Shown: positions 8,369 through 16,925 of the stretch, piece after piece | How positions within the stretch are numbered: position 1 is the first letter of the stretch | Layout: each line of letters begins with the position of its first letter | Source of the DNA: Bacteroidales bacterium UBA3382 | GTDB lineage: Bacteria; Bacteroidota; Bacteroidia; Bacteroidales; UBA932 | Reading direction: 5' to 3' | DNA: 18,078 nucleotides | Assembly: GCA_002358965.1 (NCBI GenBank) | Contig: DEPW01000118.1 | Span: 1-18,078 of the forward strand | Position numbers and translations under genes: made by a program | Notes under the pieces: model-generated | What the model was told of the DNA's origin: nothing | The model's input: the letters and a program-made list of their open reading frames with translations, nothing else | Database searches by the model: none

Positions 8369-9558
8369 TCTTTCACCCTATGCACGGTAAGGGTCCTTTC
8401 GGCTTCGAGTCCCTGCGAATCCACTACGCGGATTGCGAACGGATACGGATTGTCCGATGCCGGCATCAGGCTCATGAACGCGCCTATCGAGAAGGTATGT
8501 TCGGTCTTGCCTTTGATCGGAGCCGAAGGATCGTGAAGTCCGAGGCCTCCGAGGAACTCGGCAAGGTCGTCATCGTCGATATTGGCTATGTCCCAGTTGC
8601 CGGACTTCACCGCATCGCTCATCGGAAGCATTGAAAGCATGAACAGAAGTTCCTGGGATTCAATTTTCACATAGAGGTTTTCTATCCCGTTTTCCGCCGT
8701 CACGGTCACATCGACAGTGGCCCCTGCCGCCTCTGCATCCGTAAAAGTAACATCTTCAGGGCAGGAAAAGGCTATCTCGGGAGCCGCGCCTATCTCCGGC
8801 TCAGGGTCGCCAGGGACTTCGATGTCCACCACCCTGTCGTTGGTGCTGTCATCGAAACTGATATCGATCGCGCCCGTACCCTCGGCCTGAGGCGTATCGC
8901 TTACGGAGATGTTCAGGATGAAATGGTCGCGCGCCTTTACATCCTCGATAGTGCTTACGATGTTAACCTGCCCGTCATTCGATATCCTGCGGCCTATCAC
9001 ATTCACCTGCAACGGGGAGACTGCGAAATAGCCTGATCGCCCCGCCTCGATATCTTCGGGAGCGAAGACAAGGGCCTTGTCATAGTCGAGCGCGGTCACC
9101 GTAACGCTATAATCGGCTATCAGTTCCGTAAAGGAAGCATCGAGCTTTACCGACACCTTGACATTGTCGAGCGTGCAGACAAGCGCCACGGCAGTGTTTT
9201 CGTCCTGGATTATCTCAAAATCCTTCGTTCCGGAAAACGACTGGTTGTCGAATGCCGCAGCAGACACATTGGAAGTATACGCCCTTACGCTATATTGTCC
9301 CGGCTCGAGTTCGATTTCGGCCGGCATGGATGAGGCATCGGCATAGGACAGCACCTCGTCGCCCTCCGCCGTCTCGATGACAACGGCCATCTTGCTTATC
9401 TCGAAGTCCGCCTTGGTGGCGATATCCACATATTCGCTTCCGTCATATCCGAGGCTGAAAGACAATGTACCTTTAGGCATATCGGGAACCGCCTGTTCCT
9501 GGCATGAAGCCACGGCCAAAACCGTTGCTGCCAAATACAAAAGAATGTTTCTCTTCAT
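8365..9558 (-). CDS. DUF4493-domain lipoprotein
   Basis: Predicted lipoprotein of 397 aa, first gene of the envelope operon. Signal peptide MKRNILLYLAATVLAVASC with lipidated Cys19. Residues about 29-240 match DUF4493 style (GTLSFSLGYDGSEYVDIATK, ELEPGQYSVRAY, then TAVALVCTLDNVKVSVKLD), a Bacteroidota family with beta-sandwich folds reminiscent of fimbrial subunits. An acidic linker (PGDPEPEIG) separates a C-terminal domain of about 140 residues with the sequence EIAFSCPEDVTFTDAEA and IRVVDSQGLEAERTLTV, Ig-like in appearance. The stop codon overlaps the barrel gene's start (ATGA). A -7 box lies at 9590-9597. Function not known; the fimbria-like character is inference. Confidence 0.75.
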   Translation of the reverse strand: MKRNILLYLAATVLAVASCQEQAVPDMPKGTLSFSLGYDGSEYVDIATKADFEISKMAVVIETAEGDEVLSYADASSMPAEIELEPGQYSVRAYTSNVSAAAFDNQSFSGTKDFEIIQDENTAVALVCTLDNVKVSVKLDASFTELIADYSVTVTALDYDKALVFAPEDIEAGRSGYFAVSPLQVNVIGRRISNDGQVNIVSTIEDVKARDHFILNISVSDTPQAEGTGAIDISFDDSTNDRVVDIEVPGDPEPEIGAAPEIAFSCPEDVTFTDAEAAGATVDVTVTAENGIENLYVKIESQELLFMLSMLPMSDAVKSGNWDIANIDDDDLAEFLGGLGLHDPSAPIKGKTEHTFSIGAFMSLMPASDNPYPFAIRVVDSQGLEAERTLTVHRVKE

Positions 9559-9589
9559 TTTCTCTGCGTTTTTCTTTATGATTAAGCGG

Positions 9590-9597
9590 CAAAGTTA
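9590..9597 (-). promoter_or_regulatory. -7 element for the DUF4493-barrel-PCMD operon
   Basis: Minus-strand TAACTTTG is an exact TAnnTTTG box, 32 nt upstream of the ATG at 9558. No good -33 TTTG is seen at the right distance. Predicted leader about 25 nt. Confidence 0.5.
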
Positions 9598-9694
9598 GTA
9601 AAAATTTAATTATATCCGCGAAACGGCATCGAACCGCACCGGATTCCACGGGACATCCGCGAACAAATGCCGCATGCAAGTCAGGAAATTTTCG

Positions 9695-9702
9695 TAATTT
9701 TG
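9695..9702 (+). promoter_or_regulatory. -7 element for parE
   Basis: TAATTTTG fits TAnnTTTG and ends 27 nt before the parE ATG at 9730. No clear -33 TTTG. The 171-nt spacer 9559-9729 thus holds two divergent promoters about 100 bp apart and nothing else that I can identify. Confidence 0.5.
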
Positions 9703-9729
9703 CCGCAAATTTTTTGATTGTTTGGTTAA

Positions 9730-11592
9730 ATGAGCACGCAGGATTACAACGACGACAAGATAATCACTCTCGAATGGAAGGAACACATACGCAGCCGTCC
9801 AGGCATGTACATAGGACGCCTCGGCAACGGCGACACGCCAGGGGACGGCATATATGTGCTGCTGAAGGAAATCATCGACAATTCCATCGACGAGTTCGCC
9901 GTCGGACATGGGAAGACCATAGTGATCGACATAGACGGACAGACCGCCGCCATAAGGGACTATGGGGCCGGGATACCGCTGAACTCGCTCGTAAGGGTGG
10001 TCTCCGAGCTGAACACCGGAGCGAAGTTCAACGGGGAAGTCTATGCCAAATCCGTGGGACTTAACGGCGTAGGCTCAAAGGCGGTCAATGCGCTCTCGTC
10101 AGAGTTTTATATTGAAAGTTTCCGAAACGGCGAATCGAGATACGCCCGGTTTTCCGAAGGCTGCCTGGTCGAAAGCGAAACAAGGCCGTCGGACGAAAAG
10201 GACGGAACCATGGTAAGGTTCACCCCGGACAAGAAGATCTTCGGCGAGTACGGTTTCAACAAGGAAATAGTACTGACGATGGTGAAAAACTACACCTACC
10301 TTAACAAAGGGCTCACAATCAGGCTGAACGGGGAGAGTTTCGTTTCGAAAAACGGACTGCTCGACCTTGTAAACGACTCGATGGAAGACGAGCCGCTCTA
10401 TCCTCCAGTACACCTTACCGGAGAGGACATAGAGATAGTGATGACGCATGACAACAACTACAGCGAAAACATAGCTTCCTTCGTCAACGGACAGAACACC
10501 CGCGACGGGGGGACGCATCTTGCAGCTTTCAGAGAAGCGATAACCAAAGCCGTCAAAGAGTTTTACAAAAAAGACTTCGATCCTTCAGACATAAGGCAGG
10601 GCATGGTAGGGGCGATAAGCATCAGGATACAGGAGCCGAATTTCGAATCACAGACAAAGATCAAGCTCGGTTCGACCGAAATGTGGAAAGACGGACCGAC
10701 GGTGAGGAATTTCGTGAACAATTTCATAAAGACCAACCTCGACAACTACCTGCACATCAACAAGGATACGGCGGATGTCCTCCTGAAGAAGATCCAAAGT
10801 TCCGAAAAAGAGCGAAAAGAGATGAGCGGAGTGCAGAAAAAGGCGAAGGAACGGGCGAAGAAGGCATCCGTGCACAACAAGAAGCTCTGCGACTGCCGCT
10901 ACCATTACGGAGACAAGAACGAACTGGGAGAAGAGAGTTACATCTTCATAACCGAGGGAGATTCGGCAAGCGGAACAATCACGCAGATCAGGGACGCCAA
11001 CACACAGGCGGTATTCAGCCTTAGGGGAAAGCCGCTCAACTGCTACAAGGCCAGCAAGAAAGTGATTTACGAAAACGAAGAGTTCAATCTGCTCGTTTCC
11101 GCTCTCGGCATCGAAGAGGATACCGACAATCTCCGCTACAACTATGTGGTGATTGCCACTGATGCCGATAACGACGGGATGCACATCAGGATGCTGGTAA
11201 CGACATTCTTCCTGAAATTTTTCCCCGATGTCATACGGCGGGGGCATGTGTACATATTGCAGACTCCGCTTTTCAGGGTGAGGAACAAGAAAGAAACGAG
11301 CTACTGCTATTCGATAGAAGAAAAGGAGAGCGAAGCGAAAAGGCTGAAAAACGGGGTCGAAGTCACCCGGTTCAAAGGCCTGGGCGAGATTTCCGCGAAC
11401 GAGTTCCGGCACTTCATCGGCAAAGACATGAGGCTGGACCAGGTATCAATCACCGACGAGGACTCGATACAGGAAATCATGGAATTTTACATGGGGGACA
11501 ACACCATGGAAAGGCAGGAGTTCATAAAGAAGAACCTTAAATCCGAAGTCGAACTTGAAGATGTAAACGCAAATGTGGAGAGGATTCTGTAA
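9730..11592 (+). CDS. parE: DNA topoisomerase IV subunit B
   Basis: ATPase/TOPRIM subunit of the type IIA topoisomerase that decatenates daughter chromosomes with ParC. Length 620 aa. GHKL ATPase domain: EIIDNSIDEF at about 47-56, DYGAGIP at 77-83, GLNGVGSKAVNALS at 110-123. TOPRIM domain: TEGDSASG at about 408-415, SLRGKPLNCYK, and the Mg-binding DADNDG at 478-483; FKGLGE at about 548-553 near the C-terminus. The WKEHIRSRPGMYIGRLG opening and the length favour the Bacteroidota ParE type over GyrB, although the two are closely related. parC is not in the window. The downstream acyltransferase gene overlaps the last 20 nt. The start follows the -7 box at 9695-9702 and has no Shine-Dalgarno sequence. 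Confidence 0.92.
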   Translation: MSTQDYNDDKIITLEWKEHIRSRPGMYIGRLGNGDTPGDGIYVLLKEIIDNSIDEFAVGHGKTIVIDIDGQTAAIRDYGAGIPLNSLVRVVSELNTGAKFNGEVYAKSVGLNGVGSKAVNALSSEFYIESFRNGESRYARFSEGCLVESETRPSDEKDGTMVRFTPDKKIFGEYGFNKEIVLTMVKNYTYLNKGLTIRLNGESFVSKNGLLDLVNDSMEDEPLYPPVHLTGEDIEIVMTHDNNYSENIASFVNGQNTRDGGTHLAAFREAITKAVKEFYKKDFDPSDIRQGMVGAISIRIQEPNFESQTKIKLGSTEMWKDGPTVRNFVNNFIKTNLDNYLHINKDTADVLLKKIQSSEKERKEMSGVQKKAKERAKKASVHNKKLCDCRYHYGDKNELGEESYIFITEGDSASGTITQIRDANTQAVFSLRGKPLNCYKASKKVIYENEEFNLLVSALGIEEDTDNLRYNYVVIATDADNDGMHIRMLVTTFFLKFFPDVIRRGHVYILQTPLFRVRNKKETSYCYSIEEKESEAKRLKNGVEVTRFKGLGEISANEFRHFIGKDMRLDQVSITDEDSIQEIMEFYMGDNTMERQEFIKKNLKSEVELEDVNANVERIL

Positions 11593-12130
11593 ATTAATGC
11601 TCAAGCTCATGGGATGGACCGCTGTGGATCCCGTGCCTGTACCCGAACCGAAGGCTGTCATACTCGGGGTACCCCACACCTCGATATGGGATTTCCCCGT
11701 TTCATATTTTTATTACAAATCGATCGGAGGGGATCCGCACATAATGATCAAGAAGGAGTTTTTCTTCTGGCCTCTGGGGCCTGTCCTGAAAAAGCTGGGA
11801 GCCATCCCGGTAGACAGAGGCAAGGGTGCCGCCATGCTCGTCCGCTCGCTCATCCATGAGTTCGACAAAAAGGAGCGGCTGCATTTGGCCATAGCCCCGG
11901 AGGGGACAAGGAAGGCCGTAAAAAGATGGAAGACCGGCTTCCACACCATAGCGAGGGCCACCGGGGTACCGGTATACTTGGGATACTTCGACTGGGGAAC
12001 CAAGCGCGTAGGATACGGAAAGCGTTTCGAACTTACCGACAATGCCGCCGCCGATCTGGCCAGAATCCAGGAAATCTATGAAAGCATGCATCTCAGGGGG
12101 AAGCATCCCGAGGGCTATGCGACGCATTAG
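11573..12130 (+). CDS. Small PlsC-type 1-acylglycerol-3-phosphate acyltransferase family protein
   Basis: Acyltransferase-fold protein of 185 aa, probably moving an acyl group onto a lysophospholipid or related lipid at the inner membrane. The HX4D catalytic motif is HTSIWD at residues 35-40; FFFWPLGP (about 63-70), GAIPVDR (about 77-83) and APEGTR (108-113) fill the other PlsC blocks. It is shorter than classical PlsC (about 240 aa), as is usual for this Bacteroidota subgroup. The ATG at 11573 lies inside the parE end and gives an N-terminal helix (FCKLMLKLMGW) like that of relatives; an alternative ATG at 11597 lies 4 nt after the parE stop. It is probably cotranscribed with parE. Its stop TAG overlaps the convergent pyruvyl transferase stop (shared TTAG, 12127-12130). 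The exact substrate is unknown. Confidence 0.85.
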   Translation: MWRGFCKLMLKLMGWTAVDPVPVPEPKAVILGVPHTSIWDFPVSYFYYKSIGGDPHIMIKKEFFFWPLGPVLKKLGAIPVDRGKGAAMLVRSLIHEFDKKERLHLAIAPEGTRKAVKRWKTGFHTIARATGVPVYLGYFDWGTKRVGYGKRFELTDNAAADLARIQEIYESMHLRGKHPEGYATH

Positions 12131-13191
12131 GATCCGGCCATCCGGAGCATTCCGTCAATGAAACGGCGGCCCTCATCGGCATATGCTTCCATGAGAGAGT
12201 CCACCGTCTGCCAGTCAATCGGGCTGCCGAAGACCGTCTCCGCCTGCCTGCTGTCATAGCCGGGCAATATGCGTCCCTGGAGGCCAAGGCGCGAAAGCAG
12301 GGTCGTAAACCTGTCGTTCATTCCGGCGGCCGCACCTGTTTCGAGCAAGGATATGAATGGGACATGGAACAAAAGGGCGAAGACAGTGCCGTGGAACGAG
12401 TTTGTCACGAGCCGCGAAGCATCCCTGATGCCCGAGACCCATTGGGGAACGGTACAGTCCGTCAGCGGCCTTACATCGCCGAAATCCTTTCCTATAAGTG
12501 CATCGAGATTGTCTTTACGGCGCAGCAGATATGTGGCCGTATGGCCGCATGCGCATGCCTGCACTTCCGAAAGGACAGGCTCGTAAACCGATGGACCGGC
12601 AAGTATCACGGGGTCGGGGACTATGTCCAGAGGCTTCCGGTAACCGAGAGACCGGGCGACATCGGCCCCTGTGGTTTCGCGGACGGAAAGCACATCGAAA
12701 CGGCTGATGTATCTGCCGGCCAATGCCGCCGCCTGCGGAGGATAGGCCGTACAGCCGAAACTTACGGCATAGCCCGCACGCAAGACCGCTTCCGGACCGA
12801 AGTCGAGCATATATGCCGGAGCAGGACGGCGCTCCCCTTTCATAAGCGTACGGGGGTGCAGGACCTGGTCGCTGCCGGAGATATAGATGTCACCCTCGGG
12901 CGGGTCGTTCCTGAGTTCGTCCAAAGATCCGTAACGCCTCGTGCGTACGAGATATTTCCGGCGGAACTCTTCGAAGACCTTGTCTTCGGCCGCCTCTTTC
13001 ATATACTGGAAAGGGTGCGGAAACTTGCGGTTCAGTATGAGATTGGCAAGATTGTAATCCCTGTTGCGGGGCTTGTAGTCTATCATGAAAGCGTCATGGC
13101 CGGCAGAGCGCAGATAAGTCTGCAAGGCGTATGCCTGCAATACGGCTCCGTAATTCACCGCCCAATGGAAAGTCATTATGCCTATCTTCAT
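12127..13191 (-). CDS. Polysaccharide pyruvyl transferase family protein
   Basis: 354 aa, PF04230 family; members transfer pyruvate from phosphoenolpyruvate to sugars of surface polysaccharides, or are otherwise linked to exopolysaccharide assembly. Family signatures: MKIGIMTFHWAVNYGAVLQA at the N-terminus (the NYGAVLQAYAL block), DIYISGSDQV at about 101-110, and the C-terminal LVTNSFHGTVFALLFHVPF block, which corresponds to the conserved SFHG nucleotide-binding-like motif. The start overlaps the FrhB-like gene stop by 4 nt (13188-13191), so the two are translationally coupled. It is last in the four-gene polysaccharide cluster. The pairing with an FrhB-like protein is frequent in bacterial EPS clusters. 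Actual pyruvylation is inferred only from the family. Confidence 0.9.
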   Translation of the reverse strand: MKIGIMTFHWAVNYGAVLQAYALQTYLRSAGHDAFMIDYKPRNRDYNLANLILNRKFPHPFQYMKEAAEDKVFEEFRRKYLVRTRRYGSLDELRNDPPEGDIYISGSDQVLHPRTLMKGERRPAPAYMLDFGPEAVLRAGYAVSFGCTAYPPQAAALAGRYISRFDVLSVRETTGADVARSLGYRKPLDIVPDPVILAGPSVYEPVLSEVQACACGHTATYLLRRKDNLDALIGKDFGDVRPLTDCTVPQWVSGIRDASRLVTNSFHGTVFALLFHVPFISLLETGAAAGMNDRFTTLLSRLGLQGRILPGYDSRQAETVFGSPIDWQTVDSLMEAYADEGRRFIDGMLRMAGS

Positions 13192-14348
13192 CGCGCCCTC
13201 CTTTTCGAAAGGTTTTTCCGGAATTTCTTGAATCTTTTCCGCAGCCGTACCGGGAACGGGTCGCGCACATATTTCCGGATGAGAGGGGCAATCCTTTTAG
13301 CCTTCGGTTCTTTCCTGAAAAATTCCTCACGGCCTTTCAGAGGCTTGAAATCCTGTTCGAGGGCGGGATTGCCTGCAAGGGCGGGGGCATAATCCGTTTC
13401 GACTTTCTCGAATCCTGCCGACTCGAAGAGCCTAAGCCCCTTGTCCGTGTTCGCCAGCACAAGGCCTACGCCGATGTTGTCGTCGAAATCGGGGAGGACT
13501 CTCTTGAGATGCCAGTAGTCCGCTATGGTGATATCGCTTCCGCTACGGCCCTTGCGGGCAGAGCAACGGTAACACGACGGACGGAGATAAAGGTTTTTCA
13601 GGAAGCCGTCCATGAATATGTTTTCGTCTTCGCGTTGTGAAAACAGTATCTTCCCCGAAGCGTCTTTCATGACAAGGCTGAACCTTTTCCATCCCGTGAC
13701 CTTGTCCCTGAAATTGACGGAGGCCATGCCCTCGGGAGCGGTCTCGTCAAGGTACCGTCTCCATACCTTCGGACTCGGCACCCCGTGGCATACGAGATCT
13801 ACGGCATACAGGCCGTCGTAATCCTTGCGGAGGAACTTCCTAAGGCCGGCTATCTGGCAGGGAGTCCCTGAATAAAGCACGGGCAGCCCCTTTTCGAGGA
13901 AGGCCTTTGCCTGGGAATATGTCCGTCCAGTGTCGCTCTGGACATATTTGCTGCCGCTGAAACGCTTCACACCGGCGGCATCGTCCGCAAAGGAATGAAA
14001 CGCCGAACGGAAATCATCCGAAAAACCGGCTCCGAAGACCATGCCTCCCATCCTTAGCACTTCACGGGCAAGAGGCAGGAAGATGCCTCCGGAAGAGCAC
14101 TCCTTACGCTCGCAAAGGTCCGTATTCTTGGCGGCAAATACCTTCAACGGAAGTCTTTCTTCCGCCGGGGACGACACCGGGCAGACCTTCACGCACAATG
14201 AGCAGTCTATGCATTTCGCTTCATCTACCGAAGGATAGGCAAAGCCTTCAGCATCGTCGCGGAATGTTATCGCCCCTTTCGGACATATGTTGAGACAGGC
14301 CCCGCAACCGCAGCAACCGTCGACAAACGGATCATTTACTGTAGCCAT
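13188..14348 (-). CDS. FrhB-like iron-sulfur protein (coenzyme F420 hydrogenase/dehydrogenase beta-subunit family)
   Basis: 386 aa. Residues 1-60 hold two 4Fe-4S motifs: C12, C15, C18, C22-P and C46, C49, C52, C56-P. The rest matches the FrhB N- and C-terminal domains (PF04422/PF04432): ECSSGG at 83-88, LYSGTPCQIAGL, DLVCHGVPSP, a CYRCSARKGR pair and SDITIADYW. Relatives with F420 use FAD/FeS to move electrons to F420; in Bacteroidota, which are not known to make F420, the EPS-cluster members have no assigned substrate. The start shares one base with the flippase stop (TAATG, 14346-14350), and the end overlaps the pyruvyl transferase by ATGA. A redox step on a lipid-linked sugar or pyruvyl group is a guess. 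The basic C-terminal tail (RLRKRFKKFRKNLSKRRAR) may contact membrane or nucleic acid. Confidence 0.9.
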   Translation of the reverse strand: MATVNDPFVDGCCGCGACLNICPKGAITFRDDAEGFAYPSVDEAKCIDCSLCVKVCPVSSPAEERLPLKVFAAKNTDLCERKECSSGGIFLPLAREVLRMGGMVFGAGFSDDFRSAFHSFADDAAGVKRFSGSKYVQSDTGRTYSQAKAFLEKGLPVLYSGTPCQIAGLRKFLRKDYDGLYAVDLVCHGVPSPKVWRRYLDETAPEGMASVNFRDKVTGWKRFSLVMKDASGKILFSQREDENIFMDGFLKNLYLRPSCYRCSARKGRSGSDITIADYWHLKRVLPDFDDNIGVGLVLANTDKGLRLFESAGFEKVETDYAPALAGNPALEQDFKPLKGREEFFRKEPKAKRIAPLIRKYVRDPFPVRLRKRFKKFRKNLSKRRAR

Positions 14349-15895
14349 TATCGTTTCCTCTTCAGTTTAAAGATTTTAATAACAAATTCGCGTACCAGGC
14401 CTTTTTCGTAAGCGTTCATCCCCGCGAACCAGAAGACAGGCAGGTAGACGGCGCAATAGGCCAGCATGGCGAGCAAGAGGCTTCCGACCGAAGTCAGGCT
14501 CACATCCTTGAATGCCATGTACGCCATGGCGCACAGACAGGCAGGAGCAATGCTCATACGGAAAATCTCTTTCCAGAACCTCGGTATGTCTATCTTCTGC
14601 ACCTTGTAATAATATATGTTCATTATGACTATCTGTCCTGCCGCCAATCCTGCAGCGACCGCCAATGCGCAGCCCATGACACCGAAACGCTTCGAAAGGA
14701 ATATCTGCAAGACCAACGACAGGGCGGCCACTCCGACATACATCAGCGATCGGAAGCGCATCATCCCTTTGGCCTGGAGGATGGTTATGCCGAGATTCTG
14801 GACAAGCGGCACCGTCATCGGTACGAAGAATATCAACGATATGGCGTAGGCATCCTCGTATCCCGCGCCGGCCCACAGGGCGATGAACTGCCGCCCGAAA
14901 ACTATGAAGCCGGTCAACACCAAAGCCAGCACGCAATACTGTATGCGGCCGGTACGGATGAACAGGTCCGAAATCGCCTTGTCCCCTTCATTGCCAGCCA
15001 CCATGGAAGTCACTTTCGGCAGGAACACGGAAGAAATCGCGGTGGAAAACGACATGTACATCTGTTCGAGACGGACGGCTATTGAAAACACTGAAATCGC
15101 CACCGTTCCCGCGACTGCTCCCAGCACGAACTGCCCCGTACTCCAATACACCCTGTCCATCAGCGTATTAAGCAATATCCAAAAAGAATATGCGGCAACT
15201 TCTTTGAAAAACCCGGGCCTGAAACGGGCGAACCTCACCTTGATGTCGAGTTTCCTCCTGCAAAATATCAGGTTCGCAATGAGCTGGACGATATTGAACA
15301 CGGTCTGCACCACGACAAGGGCCATTGCCTTGTACCCGAAATGCAGCAGCACTATCATGACCGCCGTGCTGAGAAGCAGACGGCCTATCACGAGCAATTT
15401 CTGGAAAACGAATTTCTCGTATGCCGTGATGATCGAGCCGAAGACGCTCAACGGGAAAGTGACAACGAGGTTGAACAGCAGCATGAGCAGCATCGGCTTC
15501 ATCTCCGCCAGCTCGCCGGAGGTCATCTTCGCACCGAAAATCCCGTCAACATTGGCATACAGGAAGCCGCCGGCCACAAGGGCGACGAGGCTTATCGTCG
15601 AATAGATCAGGATGAACATCCCGAACATCTCCTGCTGCTCCTTGACCTTGCCTTCCGCCCTGAACCGGGCCGTATATCTGATTACCGCATTGGTAAAGCC
15701 GAGATCCAGCACTGTCAGGTAGGCAATCACCGATGCCACGAGGGAATAAAGCCCGTACTCGCTCTGACCGAGCATCCTCAACATGTAAGGCATGTACAGC
15801 AGCCCTAAAAGATTGTTGAGCAGGATTACGGCATAATTCAGCACCGCTCCCGCCTTCAGTTCCCTCGAATTGCCTATCTTGCCAACCGCTTCCAT
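14348..15895 (-). CDS. Wzx-type polysaccharide flippase
   Basis: Inner-membrane protein of 515 aa in the polysaccharide-transporter/MOP superfamily, which flips undecaprenyl-linked oligosaccharides to the periplasm. About 12-14 hydrophobic segments are spread along the chain; the N-terminal block ELKAGAVLNYAVILLNNLLG followed by YMLRMLGQSEYGLYSL is typical. I use ATG 15895 (MEAVGKIGNSREL), 2 nt after the glycosyltransferase stop. The frame is open up to an ATG at 15988, but the extra 31 residues (rich in His, Pro and Cys) would overlap the glycosyltransferase by 91 nt and do not look like the family. The 3' end overlaps the FrhB-like start by one base. The substrate is unknown; it is presumably the glycan made by the neighbouring enzyme(s). 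Confidence 0.9.
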   Translation of the reverse strand: MEAVGKIGNSRELKAGAVLNYAVILLNNLLGLLYMPYMLRMLGQSEYGLYSLVASVIAYLTVLDLGFTNAVIRYTARFRAEGKVKEQQEMFGMFILIYSTISLVALVAGGFLYANVDGIFGAKMTSGELAEMKPMLLMLLFNLVVTFPLSVFGSIITAYEKFVFQKLLVIGRLLLSTAVMIVLLHFGYKAMALVVVQTVFNIVQLIANLIFCRRKLDIKVRFARFRPGFFKEVAAYSFWILLNTLMDRVYWSTGQFVLGAVAGTVAISVFSIAVRLEQMYMSFSTAISSVFLPKVTSMVAGNEGDKAISDLFIRTGRIQYCVLALVLTGFIVFGRQFIALWAGAGYEDAYAISLIFFVPMTVPLVQNLGITILQAKGMMRFRSLMYVGVAALSLVLQIFLSKRFGVMGCALAVAAGLAAGQIVIMNIYYYKVQKIDIPRFWKEIFRMSIAPACLCAMAYMAFKDVSLTSVGSLLLAMLAYCAVYLPVFWFAGMNAYEKGLVREFVIKIFKLKRKR

Positions 15896-15897
15896 CT

Positions 15898-16920
15898 TCA
15901 ACCAATGCGTTTTCCCGACAAACGGTTCTGTATGACAAGCAGAGCGCGGAGAGCCGTCAGCGAACGGTTCATGACCCTTATCTTCCACAGCTCGCGCACA
16001 ATGCCGGAAGTCTCCAACGGAAGATAGCCTTCCGGAATCATCTTCCTTAATATACTCATGGCCCGTGGCACACGGTACTCTATCGCCAGCTTCATATAAT
16101 GAAGCAGGATGCTGTAACGGTAAAACTCCACCAGAGGCCCCGCTTCGGGCGCATCCTTACGCACTTTGACCGCCAACGCCAATGCTGCCGCGAGATTGTA
16201 CCGGCAGGCCTCCAGCCTTTCGGCCGTAAAGGTACGGGACGCGCTGCCACGGCGTATATGGATCACATAAAGCACGCGGCTCCAGGGGACTATGCTCCGG
16301 GCATAGGGAAGCAGGGAATGTATGAAAGTCGAGTCCTCCCCCATCGCCGTCCGCTCGTCGAATCTCGCACCGCACTCTTTTATGAAGCCGAGCCTGATAG
16401 CGAGTCCGGTGACTGTGGAACGGAAATAGCCTTTGCCGAAAAGCTCCGGCCCGGTATATGCCCGCAAATCCTCCGCAATGCCCTGCCATGAATATTTTTC
16501 AGCCCCGTCGCCTGCATACACTTCCTGCATCATGAGTATGTCAGGAGAAGCCGCGTCCCCATACGGCAGCGATGACGGGTCCTGCAATGCTTTGCACAGC
16601 TCCGACAAGGCTCCGGGAGCGATTGCGTCGTCTGCATCGAGGAAGACGACCCATCCTCCGCGCGCATGTCCGAGGCCGAGATTCCTGGCCGACGAAACGC
16701 CTCCGTTCGCCTTTCTCAACAGAGTAAGGTTGGGATGGCACGCAGCGAAGCCCTCGATGATTTCGGCCGACTTGTCAGGACTGCCGTCATCTACGGCTAT
16801 CACCTCGAAGAGGCTTTCGTCCGTTCCCTGCGAGTATACCGAATCCAAGGCCCGCGCTATGCAGTCCTCTACCCGGTAGACGGGAATGATCAGCGACAAT
16901 ATCGGCAATCTTCGCTCCAT
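15898..16920 (-). CDS. Family 2 glycosyltransferase
   Basis: Inverting GT-A glycosyltransferase of 340 aa, expected to add a sugar from a nucleotide donor to a lipid-linked glycan on the cytoplasmic face. Motifs: LSLIIPVYR at 8-16, VDDGSPD at 43-49, NGGVSSARNLGL at about 72-83, the metal-binding DADD at 95-98 and the acceptor-side GED at 194-196. The C-terminal 100 residues are helical and basic, as in many capsule GTs, without a clear transmembrane segment. First gene of the polysaccharide cluster; it starts 10 nt after the end of the broken LysR gene. A TAATTTTG box at 16926-16933 would place transcription start almost at the ATG. Donor and acceptor cannot be told from sequence. Confidence 0.9.
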   Translation of the reverse strand: MERRLPILSLIIPVYRVEDCIARALDSVYSQGTDESLFEVIAVDDGSPDKSAEIIEGFAACHPNLTLLRKANGGVSSARNLGLGHARGGWVVFLDADDAIAPGALSELCKALQDPSSLPYGDAASPDILMMQEVYAGDGAEKYSWQGIAEDLRAYTGPELFGKGYFRSTVTGLAIRLGFIKECGARFDERTAMGEDSTFIHSLLPYARSIVPWSRVLYVIHIRRGSASRTFTAERLEACRYNLAAALALAVKVRKDAPEAGPLVEFYRYSILLHYMKLAIEYRVPRAMSILRKMIPEGYLPLETSGIVRELWKIRVMNRSLTALRALLVIQNRLSGKRIG

Positions 16921-16925
16921 GGATG

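Noticed and set aside
9699..9709. Small inverted repeat TTTGC-C-GCAAA near the parE start region
   Set aside because: Five-bp arms with a one-base centre in AT-rich DNA, partly made of the -7 box; too weak to call an operator.
12364..13392. Plus-strand open frame (342 codons) opposite the pyruvyl transferase and FrhB-like genes
   Set aside because: It spans the junction of two well-recognised minus-strand genes and its translation resembles no protein family; a shadow of codon use.
15896..15988. Longer N-terminus for the flippase
   Set aside because: The extra 31 codons lie inside the glycosyltransferase gene and lack hydrophobic or family character; ATG 15895 follows the stop by 2 nt.
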